A stretch of DNA of 64,000 bases, taken from NCBI RefSeq assembly GCF_021531375.1, contig NZ_JADYTU010000003.1:47317-111316 (forward strand), read 5' to 3'. Under the pieces are notes generated by a model. It did not search any database and had not been told where the DNA came from. It saw only the letters and a program-made list of their open reading frames with translations. This document shows, piece after piece, positions 17,694-25,590 of the stretch. Source of the DNA: Pseudoflavonifractor phocaeensis. Lineage in GTDB: Bacteria; Bacillota; Clostridia; Oscillospirales; Oscillospiraceae. Numbering within the stretch: the stretch's first letter is position 1; the number at the start of each line of letters is the position of its first letter. The position numbers and the translations under genes were made by a program.

Positions 17694-18965
17694 TCAGCGG
17701 AGCGAGGCAGTGGCCTGCTCATCAATCTGATAGTGAATGCCGTCGCTGACAATGGCCACGCCGTACTGCTCCCGGGCGGCCTGAACAGACACCTTGCCTT
17801 CGATCACGTCCTTCAGGACCTTCTCCGCGGGGCGCTTCTTGGGATCGCCGTAGCCGCCGGCGCCGGGGGTGACCACCCGGATCACGTCGCCCTTCCGCAG
17901 GGGCAGACTGGTGGTCTTGTGGCCCATCCGGGTGACGCTGCCGTCCTTCACGGATACCCGGTAAAAGGCACCGGCACCGCCCTCCCGGCCGCCCATCAGG
18001 CCCCAGGGGTGGAACTTGTGGCGGTCGCCCAGGCCGGTGTACAGCACGTCGTCCTGAAGGATCTCCAGTTCGCGCTCGATGCCCAGACCGCCGCGCATCT
18101 CACCGGCTCCGCCGGTATCCGCTTTCAGCTCGTACTTTCGTGCCAGGATCTTGGTAAACTCCATTTCGGTGGCCTCGATGGGCATGTTGGAGGTATTGGT
18201 CATGTTGACCTGGACGCCGGACAGGCCGTCAAACTTGCGGGACGCTCCGCCGCCTCCGGCAATGACCTCGTGGAAGATAAACACACTGTCAGTACCGATG
18301 GCACCGTCGCCCGCCAGAATGGTGGTGGTGCAGGCGCCATTGCCGGCGGTAGTGGCGGTATCGGGAAACACGGGAGCTAAAGCGCCAAAGATGGCATCGG
18401 GGATACGCTGCTGGCAGTCGATTTGAGCGCCGATGGGGCTGGGCTCGGTGGGGTTGACGATACAGCCCGTGGGGGCGATGATCTTGATGGCCCGGTTGAT
18501 CCCCTCGTTGGCAGGAATATCGTCGCCCATCAGCGCTTTGACGGAGAAGAACACCGCCGCCTTGGTGCAGGGGTAGGGCACATTGATGGGGGCTTTGATC
18601 TGGGCGGCGGTGCCGGTAAAGTCGAAGGTCAGGTCGTCCCCGGCCACGGTCACCTTTACCTTGATGGGCAGGGGATCGGGGTACTTGTCGCCGCAACCGT
18701 CCACATAGTCGGTGTAGCTGTATTCGCCGTCGGGCAGAGTGGCCACCACGGCGCGGACACGGCGCTCAGAGTAGGTGACCAGCTCGCTCATACAGTCGAT
18801 CAGCACGTCGCCGTAGCGGGCATAGGCTTCCCGAATGCGCTGGACACCAATGAGGTTGGCGGACATCTGGGCGGTCAGGTCGCCCTCACGCTCCTGGGGC
18901 ACGCGGGTGTTGTCCAGCAGCAGGTCCATTACGCTGGGCAGAAGCTGGTCGTTTTCCCGGATGCG
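17694..18965 (-). pseudogene. truncated hydantoinase/oxoprolinase subunit B (HyuB)
   Basis: About 420 residues match the C-terminal two thirds of HyuB (usually about 580 residues). The match begins near RIRENDQLLPSVMDLLLDNT and continues through REGDLTAQMSANLIGVQR, FTGTAAQIKAPINVPY and GGAGEMRGGLGIERE to a proper end. The first 150-190 residues, which hold the conserved start and metal-site region, are missing. Upstream of about 18965 the frame is open but reads antisense through a different gene, an abgB-like fragment on the other strand. No HyuA gene is present. It therefore looks like a remnant left by a deletion, and an active enzyme is unlikely. Confidence 0.8.
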
Positions 18966-19274
18966 AAATATGGCTCTACCGACGTTTGCGACGTGAGCTG
19001 GTTCACTCCCACCATGCAGGTGACCACCGCCTGTTACGCCAAGGATACGCCGGGACACTCTTGGCAGCAGGTTGCCCAGGGCAAGCGGCCGCTGTGTTAT
19101 AACGGCATGATGACCGCGGCCAAGGTCATGGCCCTCACCGGCGCCCAGCTGCTTGTGGACCCCCAGGCGGTGGCTGATATGCGTGCGGAGTTTGACGCGG
19201 CCATGGAGGGGCGCACCTATGAATGTCCCCTGCCGGAGAGCATGCGCCCCAGTGCGGACAACGGCAATCTCTGA
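18959..19274 (+). pseudogene. C-terminal fragment of an M20D amidohydrolase (AbgB-like)
   Basis: About 100 residues match the end of AbgB-type M20 peptidases: GSTDVCDVSWFTPTMQ, then TPGHSWQQVAQGK, then NGMMTAAKVMALTGAQLL and an ordinary C-terminus. The N-terminal 350 or so residues are absent. The fragment begins exactly where the opposite-strand hyuB fragment begins, so both genes lost their 5' ends at one junction near 18960-18970. Deletion of the region between two divergent genes explains this most simply. Family members hydrolyse N-acyl amino acids or p-aminobenzoyl-glutamate. Confidence 0.75.
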
Positions 19275-19417
19275 TACCATAACCCCCCTTTCCTGACTGA
19301 GACTGGGGGACTGTACTCCCGCTGAATGGAACATAAGCCGCAGAACTGTGGCCCGCGGCGTGTGGGGATGCCGAGCTGCCTGCCGCGTCCAAAGGATTCG
19401 CGGGTAAGAATAGATTG

Positions 19418-19450
19418 AAAGGGGACCGTCACGGTCCCCTTTCATTTTTA
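19418..19450 (+). terminator. rho-independent terminator after the abgB fragment
   Basis: AAAGGGGACCG / CGGTCCCCTTT form an 11-base-pair stem with a TCA loop, followed by a T-rich tail. Confidence 0.75.
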
Positions 19451-19706
19451 TGTTCCAGTATGACGGACGCTGAGTCAGCATGAAGCCATGGAAAATGAAC
19501 GGGGCAAGTGATTTTCTGGTTGGTCCGTCTTACTGATTCAAGGGCACGTGCATGCAAAAACTGCGGCAAAGAAATCTGTTGGGAAAAGACCTCTATTCTC
19601 ATAAGCGGGCAGCCGGGTGGGAACATGCCACAACGGAGACCCAATGGGGTCGGGAAGATAGATGGATCATCCTTTGAAAAAATATGCCGGCGGCATAAAA
19701 ATGGGG

Positions 19707-19734
19707 TTGACATTTTTTCGGATAAGATTATAAT
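19707..19734 (+). promoter_or_regulatory. sigma-A promoter of the TrpXYZ-type operon
   Basis: A perfect TTGACA (19707-19712) and perfect TATAAT (19729-19734) are separated by 16 bases, 59 bases before the start codon. This should be a strong promoter. Confidence 0.8.
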
Positions 19735-19793
19735 ACAAACATGCTTTATCGCCAAAAAGCGTTAAAGTGACAAAGCTCATGAGGAAAGAAGTA

Positions 19794-20843
19794 ATGAAAA
19801 TGAAACTGTCTAAACTTGCCGCACTGGTTCTGGCCGGTGCTATGATGCTCTCTCTGGCTGCCTGCGGCGGCAGTTCGGGATCTGCCCCTTCCGCCAGCTC
19901 CGCGGCTTCCTCCGGTGCAGCCTCTTCCGGTGCTGCTTCCTCCGAGCCCAGCGAGGGTACGGCGACTTATACGGTTGGCATCTGCCAGCTGGTCCCCCAC
20001 GACGCGTTGGACGCCGCCACCCAGGGCTTCAAGGACGCTTTGAATGAGGCGCTGCCCGGCCAGGTGGAGTTCAAGGAAGGCGTCGGCGCCGGCGACTCCG
20101 CCACCTGTACCCCCATCGTCACGGACCTGGTTTCCTCCAATGTGGATCTGATCATGGCCAACGCCACCGGCGCGCTGCAGGCCGCAGCCGCCGCCACCGA
20201 GGATATCCCCATTCTGGGCACCTCCGTCACCGAGTATGGCGTGGCTCTGAACATCGCCGACTTCACCGGCACTGTGGGCAACAACATCTCCGGCACCAGC
20301 GATCTGGCGCCTCTGTCTGAGCAGGCCGATATGGTCACCGAGTGGTTCCCCGAGGCCAAGACCGTGGGGCTGCTCTACTGCTCCGCCGAGCCCAACAGCC
20401 AGTATCAGGTGGATGAGGTCCAGAAGTTCCTGGAAGCCAAGAACCTGACCTGCACCCAGTATCCCTTTGCCGACTCCAATGATATGGCCGCCGTGACCCA
20501 GACTGCCGCCGCGGAATGTGACGTCATCTATGTCCCCACCGACAACACCGTGGCTTCCAACACCGGTATCATCGACAATATCTGCCGTCCCGCCGGCGTC
20601 CCCGTTATCGCCGGGGAAGAAGGTATCTGCAAGGGCTGCGGCGTAGCTACCCTGTCCATCAGCTACTATGATCTGGGCGTCGCCACCGGCAAGATGGCCG
20701 CCAAGATCCTGACCGGCGAGGCCGATGTGTCCGAGATGGCCATCGGTTATGCCGAGAACGTCACGCCCAAGTACAACCCGGTGATCTGCGAGGAGCTGGG
20801 ACTGACGCCTCCGGACGGGTATGTCGCCATCGAGATGAACTGA
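19794..20843 (+). CDS. ABC transporter substrate-binding lipoprotein, ABC_sub_bind (TrpX-like) family
   Basis: The 349-residue protein starts at 19794, where GAGGAAAG lies upstream. A lipoprotein signal (LSKLAALVLAGAMMLSLAAC) is followed by a Ser/Ala linker. A type I periplasmic-binding fold follows, with YTVGICQLVPHDALDAATQG, PILGTSVTEYG, KTVGLLYCSAEPNSQYQ and VPTDNTVASNT. This is the ABC_sub_bind family, whose characterised or predicted ligands include tryptophan and tyrosine. It forms an importer with the BPD_transp_2 permease and ATPase encoded next. The ligand is inferred only at family level. Confidence 0.9.
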   Translation: MKMKLSKLAALVLAGAMMLSLAACGGSSGSAPSASSAASSGAASSGAASSEPSEGTATYTVGICQLVPHDALDAATQGFKDALNEALPGQVEFKEGVGAGDSATCTPIVTDLVSSNVDLIMANATGALQAAAAATEDIPILGTSVTEYGVALNIADFTGTVGNNISGTSDLAPLSEQADMVTEWFPEAKTVGLLYCSAEPNSQYQVDEVQKFLEAKNLTCTQYPFADSNDMAAVTQTAAAECDVIYVPTDNTVASNTGIIDNICRPAGVPVIAGEEGICKGCGVATLSISYYDLGVATGKMAAKILTGEADVSEMAIGYAENVTPKYNPVICEELGLTPPDGYVAIEMN

Positions 20844-20856
20844 TATTCCATAAAAT

Positions 20857-20896
20857 TAAAAAACTGGGAAAGGGGACTTCCCTTTTCCCAGTTTTT
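20857..20896 (+). terminator. intra-operon terminator/attenuator hairpin
   Basis: AAAAACTGGGAAAGGG pairs with CCCTTTTCCCAGTTTTT across a short loop and runs into TCTTAT. It lies between the binding-protein and permease genes and probably lets only part of the transcription continue. Confidence 0.8.
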
Positions 20897-20952
20897 CTTA
20901 TAAAATACTAGACGCTCGAATTTCAGCACCAATCTGACAGGGGGAACAAGTT

Positions 20953-21915
20953 ATGACCAACCTCGCCAACTTTATTGGCGCTTTGCCCGGAGCCATATCC
21001 CAGGGCCTCATATGGGGCATTATGGCTATTGGTGTGTACATCACCTACCGTATCCTCGACATAGCCGACCTGACCGTGGACGGCTCCTTCTGTACCGGAG
21101 GCGTTGCCTTTGTGGTCCTCTTCTCCGGCGGGATGAACCTCTGGCTGGCGTTGGCCCTGGCGTTTTTGGTGGGGACCCTCACCGGATTTGCCACCGGGCT
21201 GCTCCATACACTGTGCGGAATTCCCGCCATCCTGGCCGGCATTTTGACCCAGTTGGGTCTGTGGTCGGTAAACCTGGCCATCATGTCCATGAAGGCGAAT
21301 GTGTCCATCAATGTCATCGACAAAGCGTCTTTGAACCGTTTGCTGGTCTCTCTGCGCTTTGTACAGGATGTGGCCAAGGGCGAGCGGCCGGTCTGGCAGC
21401 ATCCGATCTTTGTGGTGGGCCTGTTCACTATTGTGATCATTGCCGTCCTCTACTGGTTCTTCGGCACCGAGCTGGGCTGCTCTCTCCGGGCTACCGGCTC
21501 CAACCCCAATATGGCCCGCGCCCAGGGCATCAACACCGACTTCAATAAGGTCCTGGGTCTGATGATCTCCAACGGTCTGGTGGCCGTGTCCGGCGCTCTG
21601 CTGGCCCAGTACCAGAGCTACGGCGATATCAATATGGGCCGCGGCGCCATCGTGATCGGTCTGGCGGCCGTCATCATCGGCGAAGTGGTATTCAGCCGTA
21701 TCTTCCACAACTTTGCGCTGAAGCTGCTGGCGGTTTCGTTTGGTTCCATTATCTACTATGTGGTCATCCAGGCGGTGCTTTCCTTCACCGAAATCAATTC
21801 CAACTATCTGAAGCTGATCTCCGCGGGCATCGTGGCCCTTTTTCTGTCCGTCCCGTACTGGAAGGACAAATACTTCTCCAAGCCCGTCAAGAGGGGAGGC
21901 ACCCAGAATGCTTGA
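20953..21915 (+). CDS. ABC transporter permease, TrpY-like (BPD_transp_2)
   Basis: The 320-residue protein has about eight membrane segments and the branched-chain-type permease fold. The cytoplasmic coupling segment GCSLRATGSNPNMARAQGIN sits mid-protein, and LAAVIIGEVVFSR lies near the end. AGGGGGAACAAG precedes the ATG. It overlaps the next gene by 8 bases, which suggests coupled translation with its ATPase partner. Confidence 0.9.
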   Translation: MTNLANFIGALPGAISQGLIWGIMAIGVYITYRILDIADLTVDGSFCTGGVAFVVLFSGGMNLWLALALAFLVGTLTGFATGLLHTLCGIPAILAGILTQLGLWSVNLAIMSMKANVSINVIDKASLNRLLVSLRFVQDVAKGERPVWQHPIFVVGLFTIVIIAVLYWFFGTELGCSLRATGSNPNMARAQGINTDFNKVLGLMISNGLVAVSGALLAQYQSYGDINMGRGAIVIGLAAVIIGEVVFSRIFHNFALKLLAVSFGSIIYYVVIQAVLSFTEINSNYLKLISAGIVALFLSVPYWKDKYFSKPVKRGGTQNA

Positions 21916-22702
21916 CATCAAAAATATCTATAAGACCTTCAACGCGGGAACGGTCAACGAAAAGACCGCGTTGAACGGGGTCTCGCTCCACCTGAATGAA
22001 GGCGATTTTGTTACCGTGATCGGCGGAAATGGCGCCGGAAAATCAACCCTGCTGAACGCCGTGGCCGGTACTTGGCTGGTGGACGAGGGGTCCATCACCA
22101 TCGGCGGAGTGGATGTTACCCATCTGCCCGAACACAAGCGGGCCAAGTACATCGGCCGCGTCTTTCAGGACCCTATGATGGGCACGGCGGCAACCATGCA
22201 GATCGAGGAAAACCTTGCACTGGCCTTCCGCCGCGGAAAGCCGCGTACCCTCCGCACCGGCATTAACAAGGCGGAGCGGGAACAGTACAGGGAGATGCTG
22301 AAGATTCTGGATCTGGGGCTGGAGGACCGTATGACCTCAAAAGTGGGACTTCTTTCCGGCGGTCAGCGGCAGGCGCTCACCCTCCTCATGGCCAGTCTGG
22401 TCAAACCAAAGCTCCTGCTCCTGGACGAACATACCGCTGCGCTGGACCCCAAGACTGCCGCAAAGGTTTTGGACGCCACCGAAAAAATCGTGACGCGGGA
22501 CAACCTGACCACCCTGATGATCACCCACAACATGCGAGACGCGATCATGCACGGCAACCGGCTCATTATGATGTACGAGGGCAGGGTCGCGCTGGACATC
22601 TCGGGCGAAGCAAAAAAGAACCTTACCGTTGAGGACCTGCTTGCCAGGTTTGGACAGGCGACCGGCTCCACTGAGGCCGACGACAAAATGCTCTTGGCGT
22701 GA
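21908..22702 (+). CDS. ABC transporter ATP-binding protein, TrpZ-like
   Basis: The 264-residue ATPase has Walker A GGNGAGKST (about 39-47), Q-loop VFQDPMMGT, signature LSGGQRQALTLL, Walker B LLLLDEHTAALDP and H-loop MITHNMRDA. The His in DEHTAALD replaces the usual Pro, as is common in this subfamily. The GGGGAGG ribosome-binding site lies inside the upstream permease gene. It completes the three-gene importer. Confidence 0.92.
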   Translation: MLDIKNIYKTFNAGTVNEKTALNGVSLHLNEGDFVTVIGGNGAGKSTLLNAVAGTWLVDEGSITIGGVDVTHLPEHKRAKYIGRVFQDPMMGTAATMQIEENLALAFRRGKPRTLRTGINKAEREQYREMLKILDLGLEDRMTSKVGLLSGGQRQALTLLMASLVKPKLLLLDEHTAALDPKTAAKVLDATEKIVTRDNLTTLMITHNMRDAIMHGNRLIMMYEGRVALDISGEAKKNLTVEDLLARFGQATGSTEADDKMLLA

Positions 22703-22727
22703 TCGGCGATAAATTTCATGATTCATG

Positions 22728-22764
22728 AAAAACCACCTGGCTGATGAAAAGTCAGGTGGTTTTT
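22728..22764. terminator. bidirectional terminator
   Basis: AAAAACCACCTGGCT pairs with AGTCAGGTGGTTTTT (15-base-pair stem, 7-base loop). It lies between the ATPase gene and the convergent deacetylase fragment. Confidence 0.85.
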
Positions 22765-22786
22765 GCGTGGTTCCATTCGGTTTGGA

Positions 22787-23364
22787 TCAATTTGCCGGAC
22801 ATTGCCGCCCGGTATGGTCGATGGTATAGGGCTGGGGAAGAATAATCTGGGAGATGGGGACAAAGGTATAGCCGTCCTGAAGGAGACATTCCAGAATGGT
22901 GGGGAGAGCCTCGGGGGTGTGCTTGGCGGCGTTATGGAACAGGACGATGGAACCGGGGCAGACCTTGGAGGTGACCCGCTTGGTGATCTCGTCGGCGGAG
23001 ATGTCCTTCCAGTCCAGACTGTCCACGTCCCACTGAATGGGCTCCATGCCGATGGAGCGGACGGCGTTGATGGAATGGTCGTCGTAGTCGCCGTAGGGCA
23101 GGCGGACCAGAGTGGGGCGGACGCCGGTGACCGCTTCGATCTTATCGTTGCAGGCGTTCAGATCGGCTACCACCTGGTCGGTGGACAACTGGGGGTAGTG
23201 GGCGTGGGTATTGGAGTGGTTCATCACCTCATGGCCCGCATCGTGGAGGGCCTTGACGGATTCGGGGTATTTCTCCACCCACTCGCCTACTACGAAGAAG
23301 GTTGCTTTGATCTGGTATCGGCCCAGAATGTCGATCAGCTGCTGAGTGTCTTCATTGCCCCAGG
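22787..23364 (-). pseudogene. pdaB: C-terminal part of an interrupted PdaB-like polysaccharide deacetylase
   Basis: From WGNEDTQQLIDILGRYQIKA onward this is the NodB-type deacetylase domain of a Clostridial PdaB-like protein. It has HSNTH (metal-binding histidines), RLPYGDYDD (motif 3), QWDVDSLDW (motif 4), GSIVLFHNA (motif 5) and a DHTGRQCP end. The signal segment and the catalytic Asp of motif 1 are missing here. They lie at 50378-50570, also on the minus strand, 27 kb away. The frame can be extended into the mobile element to a TTG at 23395, but there is no ribosome-binding site and no export signal, so this half is probably not made. Joining at the CCCCAGG core restores the frame exactly. 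Confidence 0.85.
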
Positions 23365-23365
23365 G
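23354..23365. other. left attachment junction (attL-like) of the serine-recombinase element
   Basis: ATTGCCCCAGGG here and ATTACCCCAGGC at 50373-50384 share CCCCAGG plus ATT. Deacetylase coding sequence lies on the outer (lower) side and element sequence on the inner side. The recombinase gene ends 150 bases inward, the usual place for an integrase beside its site. Confidence 0.75.
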
Positions 23366-23480
23366 CGATATTATATTGCGGACGTTGGGCCCCAAGGTTT
23401 TCAGGGATCAGCGCCCGCATTTTTCTGAAAATCAGTACAGCACAGCACAAATTAGCTATAAAGGCAGGAGCTTTCTCCCC

Positions 23481-23510
23481 AAAAAGAGCGGAGGAAGCCA
23501 GGCTCTCCTC
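23481..23510 (-). terminator. possible terminator of the recombinase gene
   Basis: On the minus strand GAGGAGAGCC/GGCTTCCTC forms an imperfect stem followed by CGCTCTTTTTGG, directly after the recombinase stop codon. Confidence 0.45.
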
Positions 23511-23514
23511 TGCC

Positions 23515-25095
23515 CTACCGTTCCAGGACCCCCAGGTCATCGGAAAACGTGTATGTAATTTCCACCCGGTTATCCTCAAAGACCAGGATCTGCTTGATGG
23601 TCTCGGCCACGGTGGTCCGGTCAAGGGCGGTCAGCTTTCCCTGCCGCAAAAGCTCCGTGGTCCACGGACTGTCCACTTTGTTCCGGGGCTTGTTCAGCTG
23701 CTCCAACTGGCCGGAAAGCAGTCTCTCCTGGCGTTTGTAGTCCTCCTGATAGCGCAGGAAATCTTCTTTTGGGATAAGACCGTCTTTGTAGTCCTCATAG
23801 GCCGACTTCTTCAGCCTGCGGACCCGCTCCAGACTGCCCCGCAGGCGGTCCCGCTCCCCTTTGCGGTCGTAGGTCTTTGCCTCGGGCCGGGCCTCCTCCG
23901 CCAGTTTCTTCAGGTCGCCCACCGCCGAGATGATCTTGTTCAGGTCCTCCAGCACGATCTGCTCCAGCATCCGGTACGAGATGCCGTGGCGGCTGCACAC
24001 CGTTGGTCCGTACCGCTTGTAGGAGCCGCAGCAGTAGTACGCGCCGCCAGGACCGTTGGTCTTGCTCATGGCCCGTCCGCAATCGCCGCAGCGCAAAAAA
24101 CCGGCGAAAGGGCTGACATTTTCCTTGAAATTCAGCGTCCGGGTGTCCCGCTGCAGCAGGGACTGGACCCGCTCCCACTGCTCCACATTAATAATGGCCT
24201 CGTGGGTATTTTCCACTACCGCCCATTGCTCTTTTGCCAAAAGTTTGGCCCTGCCGTGCATGGTCTGGCGCGGAGCCCTCCCCTGTTCCATGTTGCCCGC
24301 GTACATCTGGTTTTTCAGGATGCGGTGGATGGTGGCGTAGGTCCAGTAGGTCGTCCCGCCCAGCTTTTGTCCGTTGTGGTACTTTTCGCCGTTGAGCTTT
24401 TTGTACTCGCTGGGACAGGGCACCCCCTCGGCGTTTAACAGCTTGGCGATCTTGACCTTTCCGTTCCCCTGCTCAAACAAGGTGAAGATCCGCCGCACCA
24501 CAGCCGCCGCGGGCGGATCAATGACCAGGCGGTTATGGTCCTGGGGGTCCTTCCGGTAGCCGTAGGAGGCGAACGCCCCAATAAACTCGCCGCTGCGCTG
24601 CTTGGCCCGGAAGGAGCTTCGCACCTTTTGTGAAATATCCCGGGCGTACTGCTCGTTGATGATGTTTTTCACTGGCAGCAGCATGTCATAGGGCCCCTTC
24701 TCACTGTCGATGTTGTCCCCGATGGCGACAAAGCGCACGCCGCGCTCCGGAAACCACCGCTCCAGATAGCGCCCCACGTCGATGTAGTCCCGGCCAAAGC
24801 GGGACAGGTCCTTCACCACCACGCAGTTGATCCGTCCCGCCTCAATGTCGCCGATCAGCCGCTGAAAATCCGGGCGGTCAAAGTTGGTGCCTGTGTAGCC
24901 GTCATCCACATAGAGCTGGGCATACTGCATGTCCGGCTGCCGGGACAGGTAGTCCTCCAGCAGCTTCTTTTGATTGGAGATGCTGTCGCTCTCCGGCTTG
25001 TCCCCGTCCTCCCGGGACAGGCGTGTGTAGAGGGCGGCGCGCCACATGGCTCCGCCGGCGTGATCCGTGTTTGGAATGTGCCGTGTGCGGGCCAT
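23515..25095 (-). CDS. large serine recombinase (site-specific integrase/excisionase)
   Basis: The 526-residue protein starts at 25095, with AAGGGAGG 7 bases upstream. The N-terminal resolvase domain carries the nucleophile Ser27 (ALYTRLSRED) and conserved KDLSRFGRDYIDVGRYLE. A recombinase domain follows (SYGYRKDPQD...LFEQGNGKVKIAKLLN). A zinc ribbon (CGDCGRAM...YYCCGSYKRYGPTVC), a coiled coil (about 400-480) and a short C-terminal tail complete it. All domains are present, so it should be active. Such enzymes join attP and attB one way and need a partner protein to excise. It lies 150 bases from the left junction of the element it presumably moves. Confidence 0.93.
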   Translation of the reverse strand: MARTRHIPNTDHAGGAMWRAALYTRLSREDGDKPESDSISNQKKLLEDYLSRQPDMQYAQLYVDDGYTGTNFDRPDFQRLIGDIEAGRINCVVVKDLSRFGRDYIDVGRYLERWFPERGVRFVAIGDNIDSEKGPYDMLLPVKNIINEQYARDISQKVRSSFRAKQRSGEFIGAFASYGYRKDPQDHNRLVIDPPAAAVVRRIFTLFEQGNGKVKIAKLLNAEGVPCPSEYKKLNGEKYHNGQKLGGTTYWTYATIHRILKNQMYAGNMEQGRAPRQTMHGRAKLLAKEQWAVVENTHEAIINVEQWERVQSLLQRDTRTLNFKENVSPFAGFLRCGDCGRAMSKTNGPGGAYYCCGSYKRYGPTVCSRHGISYRMLEQIVLEDLNKIISAVGDLKKLAEEARPEAKTYDRKGERDRLRGSLERVRRLKKSAYEDYKDGLIPKEDFLRYQEDYKRQERLLSGQLEQLNKPRNKVDSPWTTELLRQGKLTALDRTTVAETIKQILVFEDNRVEITYTFSDDLGVLER

Positions 25096-25134
25096 GGGCG
25101 CGCCTCCCTTCTGACGCACGTTTTGTTTGCCGGT

Positions 25135-25278
25135 TTATACAGGCTCTGTATGGGCGCAGATCAGCCGTCTCAGCATCTCCCGGCTCTGGCGTTCACAGGA
25201 GAAGCGGCGCTCCACTCGGATTTTACGAGCAGCCTGCGCTTTCTCCGGGGGCGTATGTACCGTCTCAGACTTTGGCAT
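25135..25278 (-). CDS. 47-residue basic protein upstream of the recombinase
   Basis: This small frame was found by reading the minus strand: ATG at 25278, stop TAA at 25135, with AGGAAAGG 9 bases upstream. The product is very basic (KIRVERRFSCERQSREMLRR in the middle) and ends LICAHTEPV. Its stop lies 39 bases before the recombinase start on the same strand, so the two are probably co-transcribed. Its size and place recall the small TnpV/TnpW-type proteins of Clostridial Tn elements and the partner proteins that set recombinase direction. That role is a guess from position, not homology. Confidence 0.55.
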   Translation of the reverse strand: MPKSETVHTPPEKAQAARKIRVERRFSCERQSREMLRRLICAHTEPV

Positions 25279-25590
25279 ATGGCGCGTCCTTTCCTACTGT
25301 ATTGTGGGCAATGTAAAATTATTCGCAGGAACCGCCGGATAGAAGCGAGTCGATGCAATAAGCCGAAATTATAAAATATGCGGCAAGGGGATGGGACGAA
25401 ACAATATGGCAAAAGCGTGCGTATCTGTGTCCGCACCGGACCCTAAGTTAAACCATTTTGCCCAGGGGAAGGTTATACCTTTTGGCCGAAAATGGAGGCT
25501 TTATAGGGTTGAAATACGAACTTGCTTGCTATATAATGAACTCACTAAAATGGGGTGATATAAGCCCCAATGCAATTGGAGGAACTCACT
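25279..25590. other. intergenic region between recombinase module and polysaccharide locus
   Basis: This 310-base AT-richer stretch separates the minus-strand recombinase pair from the plus-strand polysaccharide genes. It carries the locus promoter (25509-25537) and, on the other strand, presumably that of the recombinase pair, which I could not pinpoint. Confidence 0.5.
25509..25537 (+). promoter_or_regulatory. sigma-A promoter of the polysaccharide locus
   Basis: TTGAAA (25509-25514), a 17-base spacer and perfect TATAAT (25532-25537) lie 54 bases before the first gene. Confidence 0.75.

Larger units (their letters stand above)
19275..19793 (+). other. intergenic region before the TrpXYZ-type operon
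   Basis: The 520-base gap holds a terminator (19418-19450) for the abgB remnant, about 240 bases with no gene I can support, and the operon promoter at 19707-19734. A short frame (19508-19765) contains CKNCGKEICW but has no ribosome-binding site and I do not call it. Only 59 bases separate the -10 box from the start codon, so there is no room for a T-box. Confidence 0.5.

Noticed and set aside
18950..18980. The hyuB/abgB junction as a second attachment site of the serine recombinase
   Set aside because: No CCCCAGG-like core is present there, and the two halves are different genes on opposite strands, which points to deletion rather than integration.
19600..19660. CGGGTGGGAACATGCC resembling a T-box antiterminator motif before a TrpXYZ-type operon
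   Set aside because: The match to AGGGTGGNACCGCG is poor. It lies upstream of the strong promoter at 19707, so it would not be in the transcript, and no terminator/antiterminator pair follows.
19508..19765. An 85-codon frame with a CxxC pair upstream of the TrpXYZ-type operon
   Set aside because: There is no ribosome-binding site, it runs through the operon promoter, and no family is recognisable.
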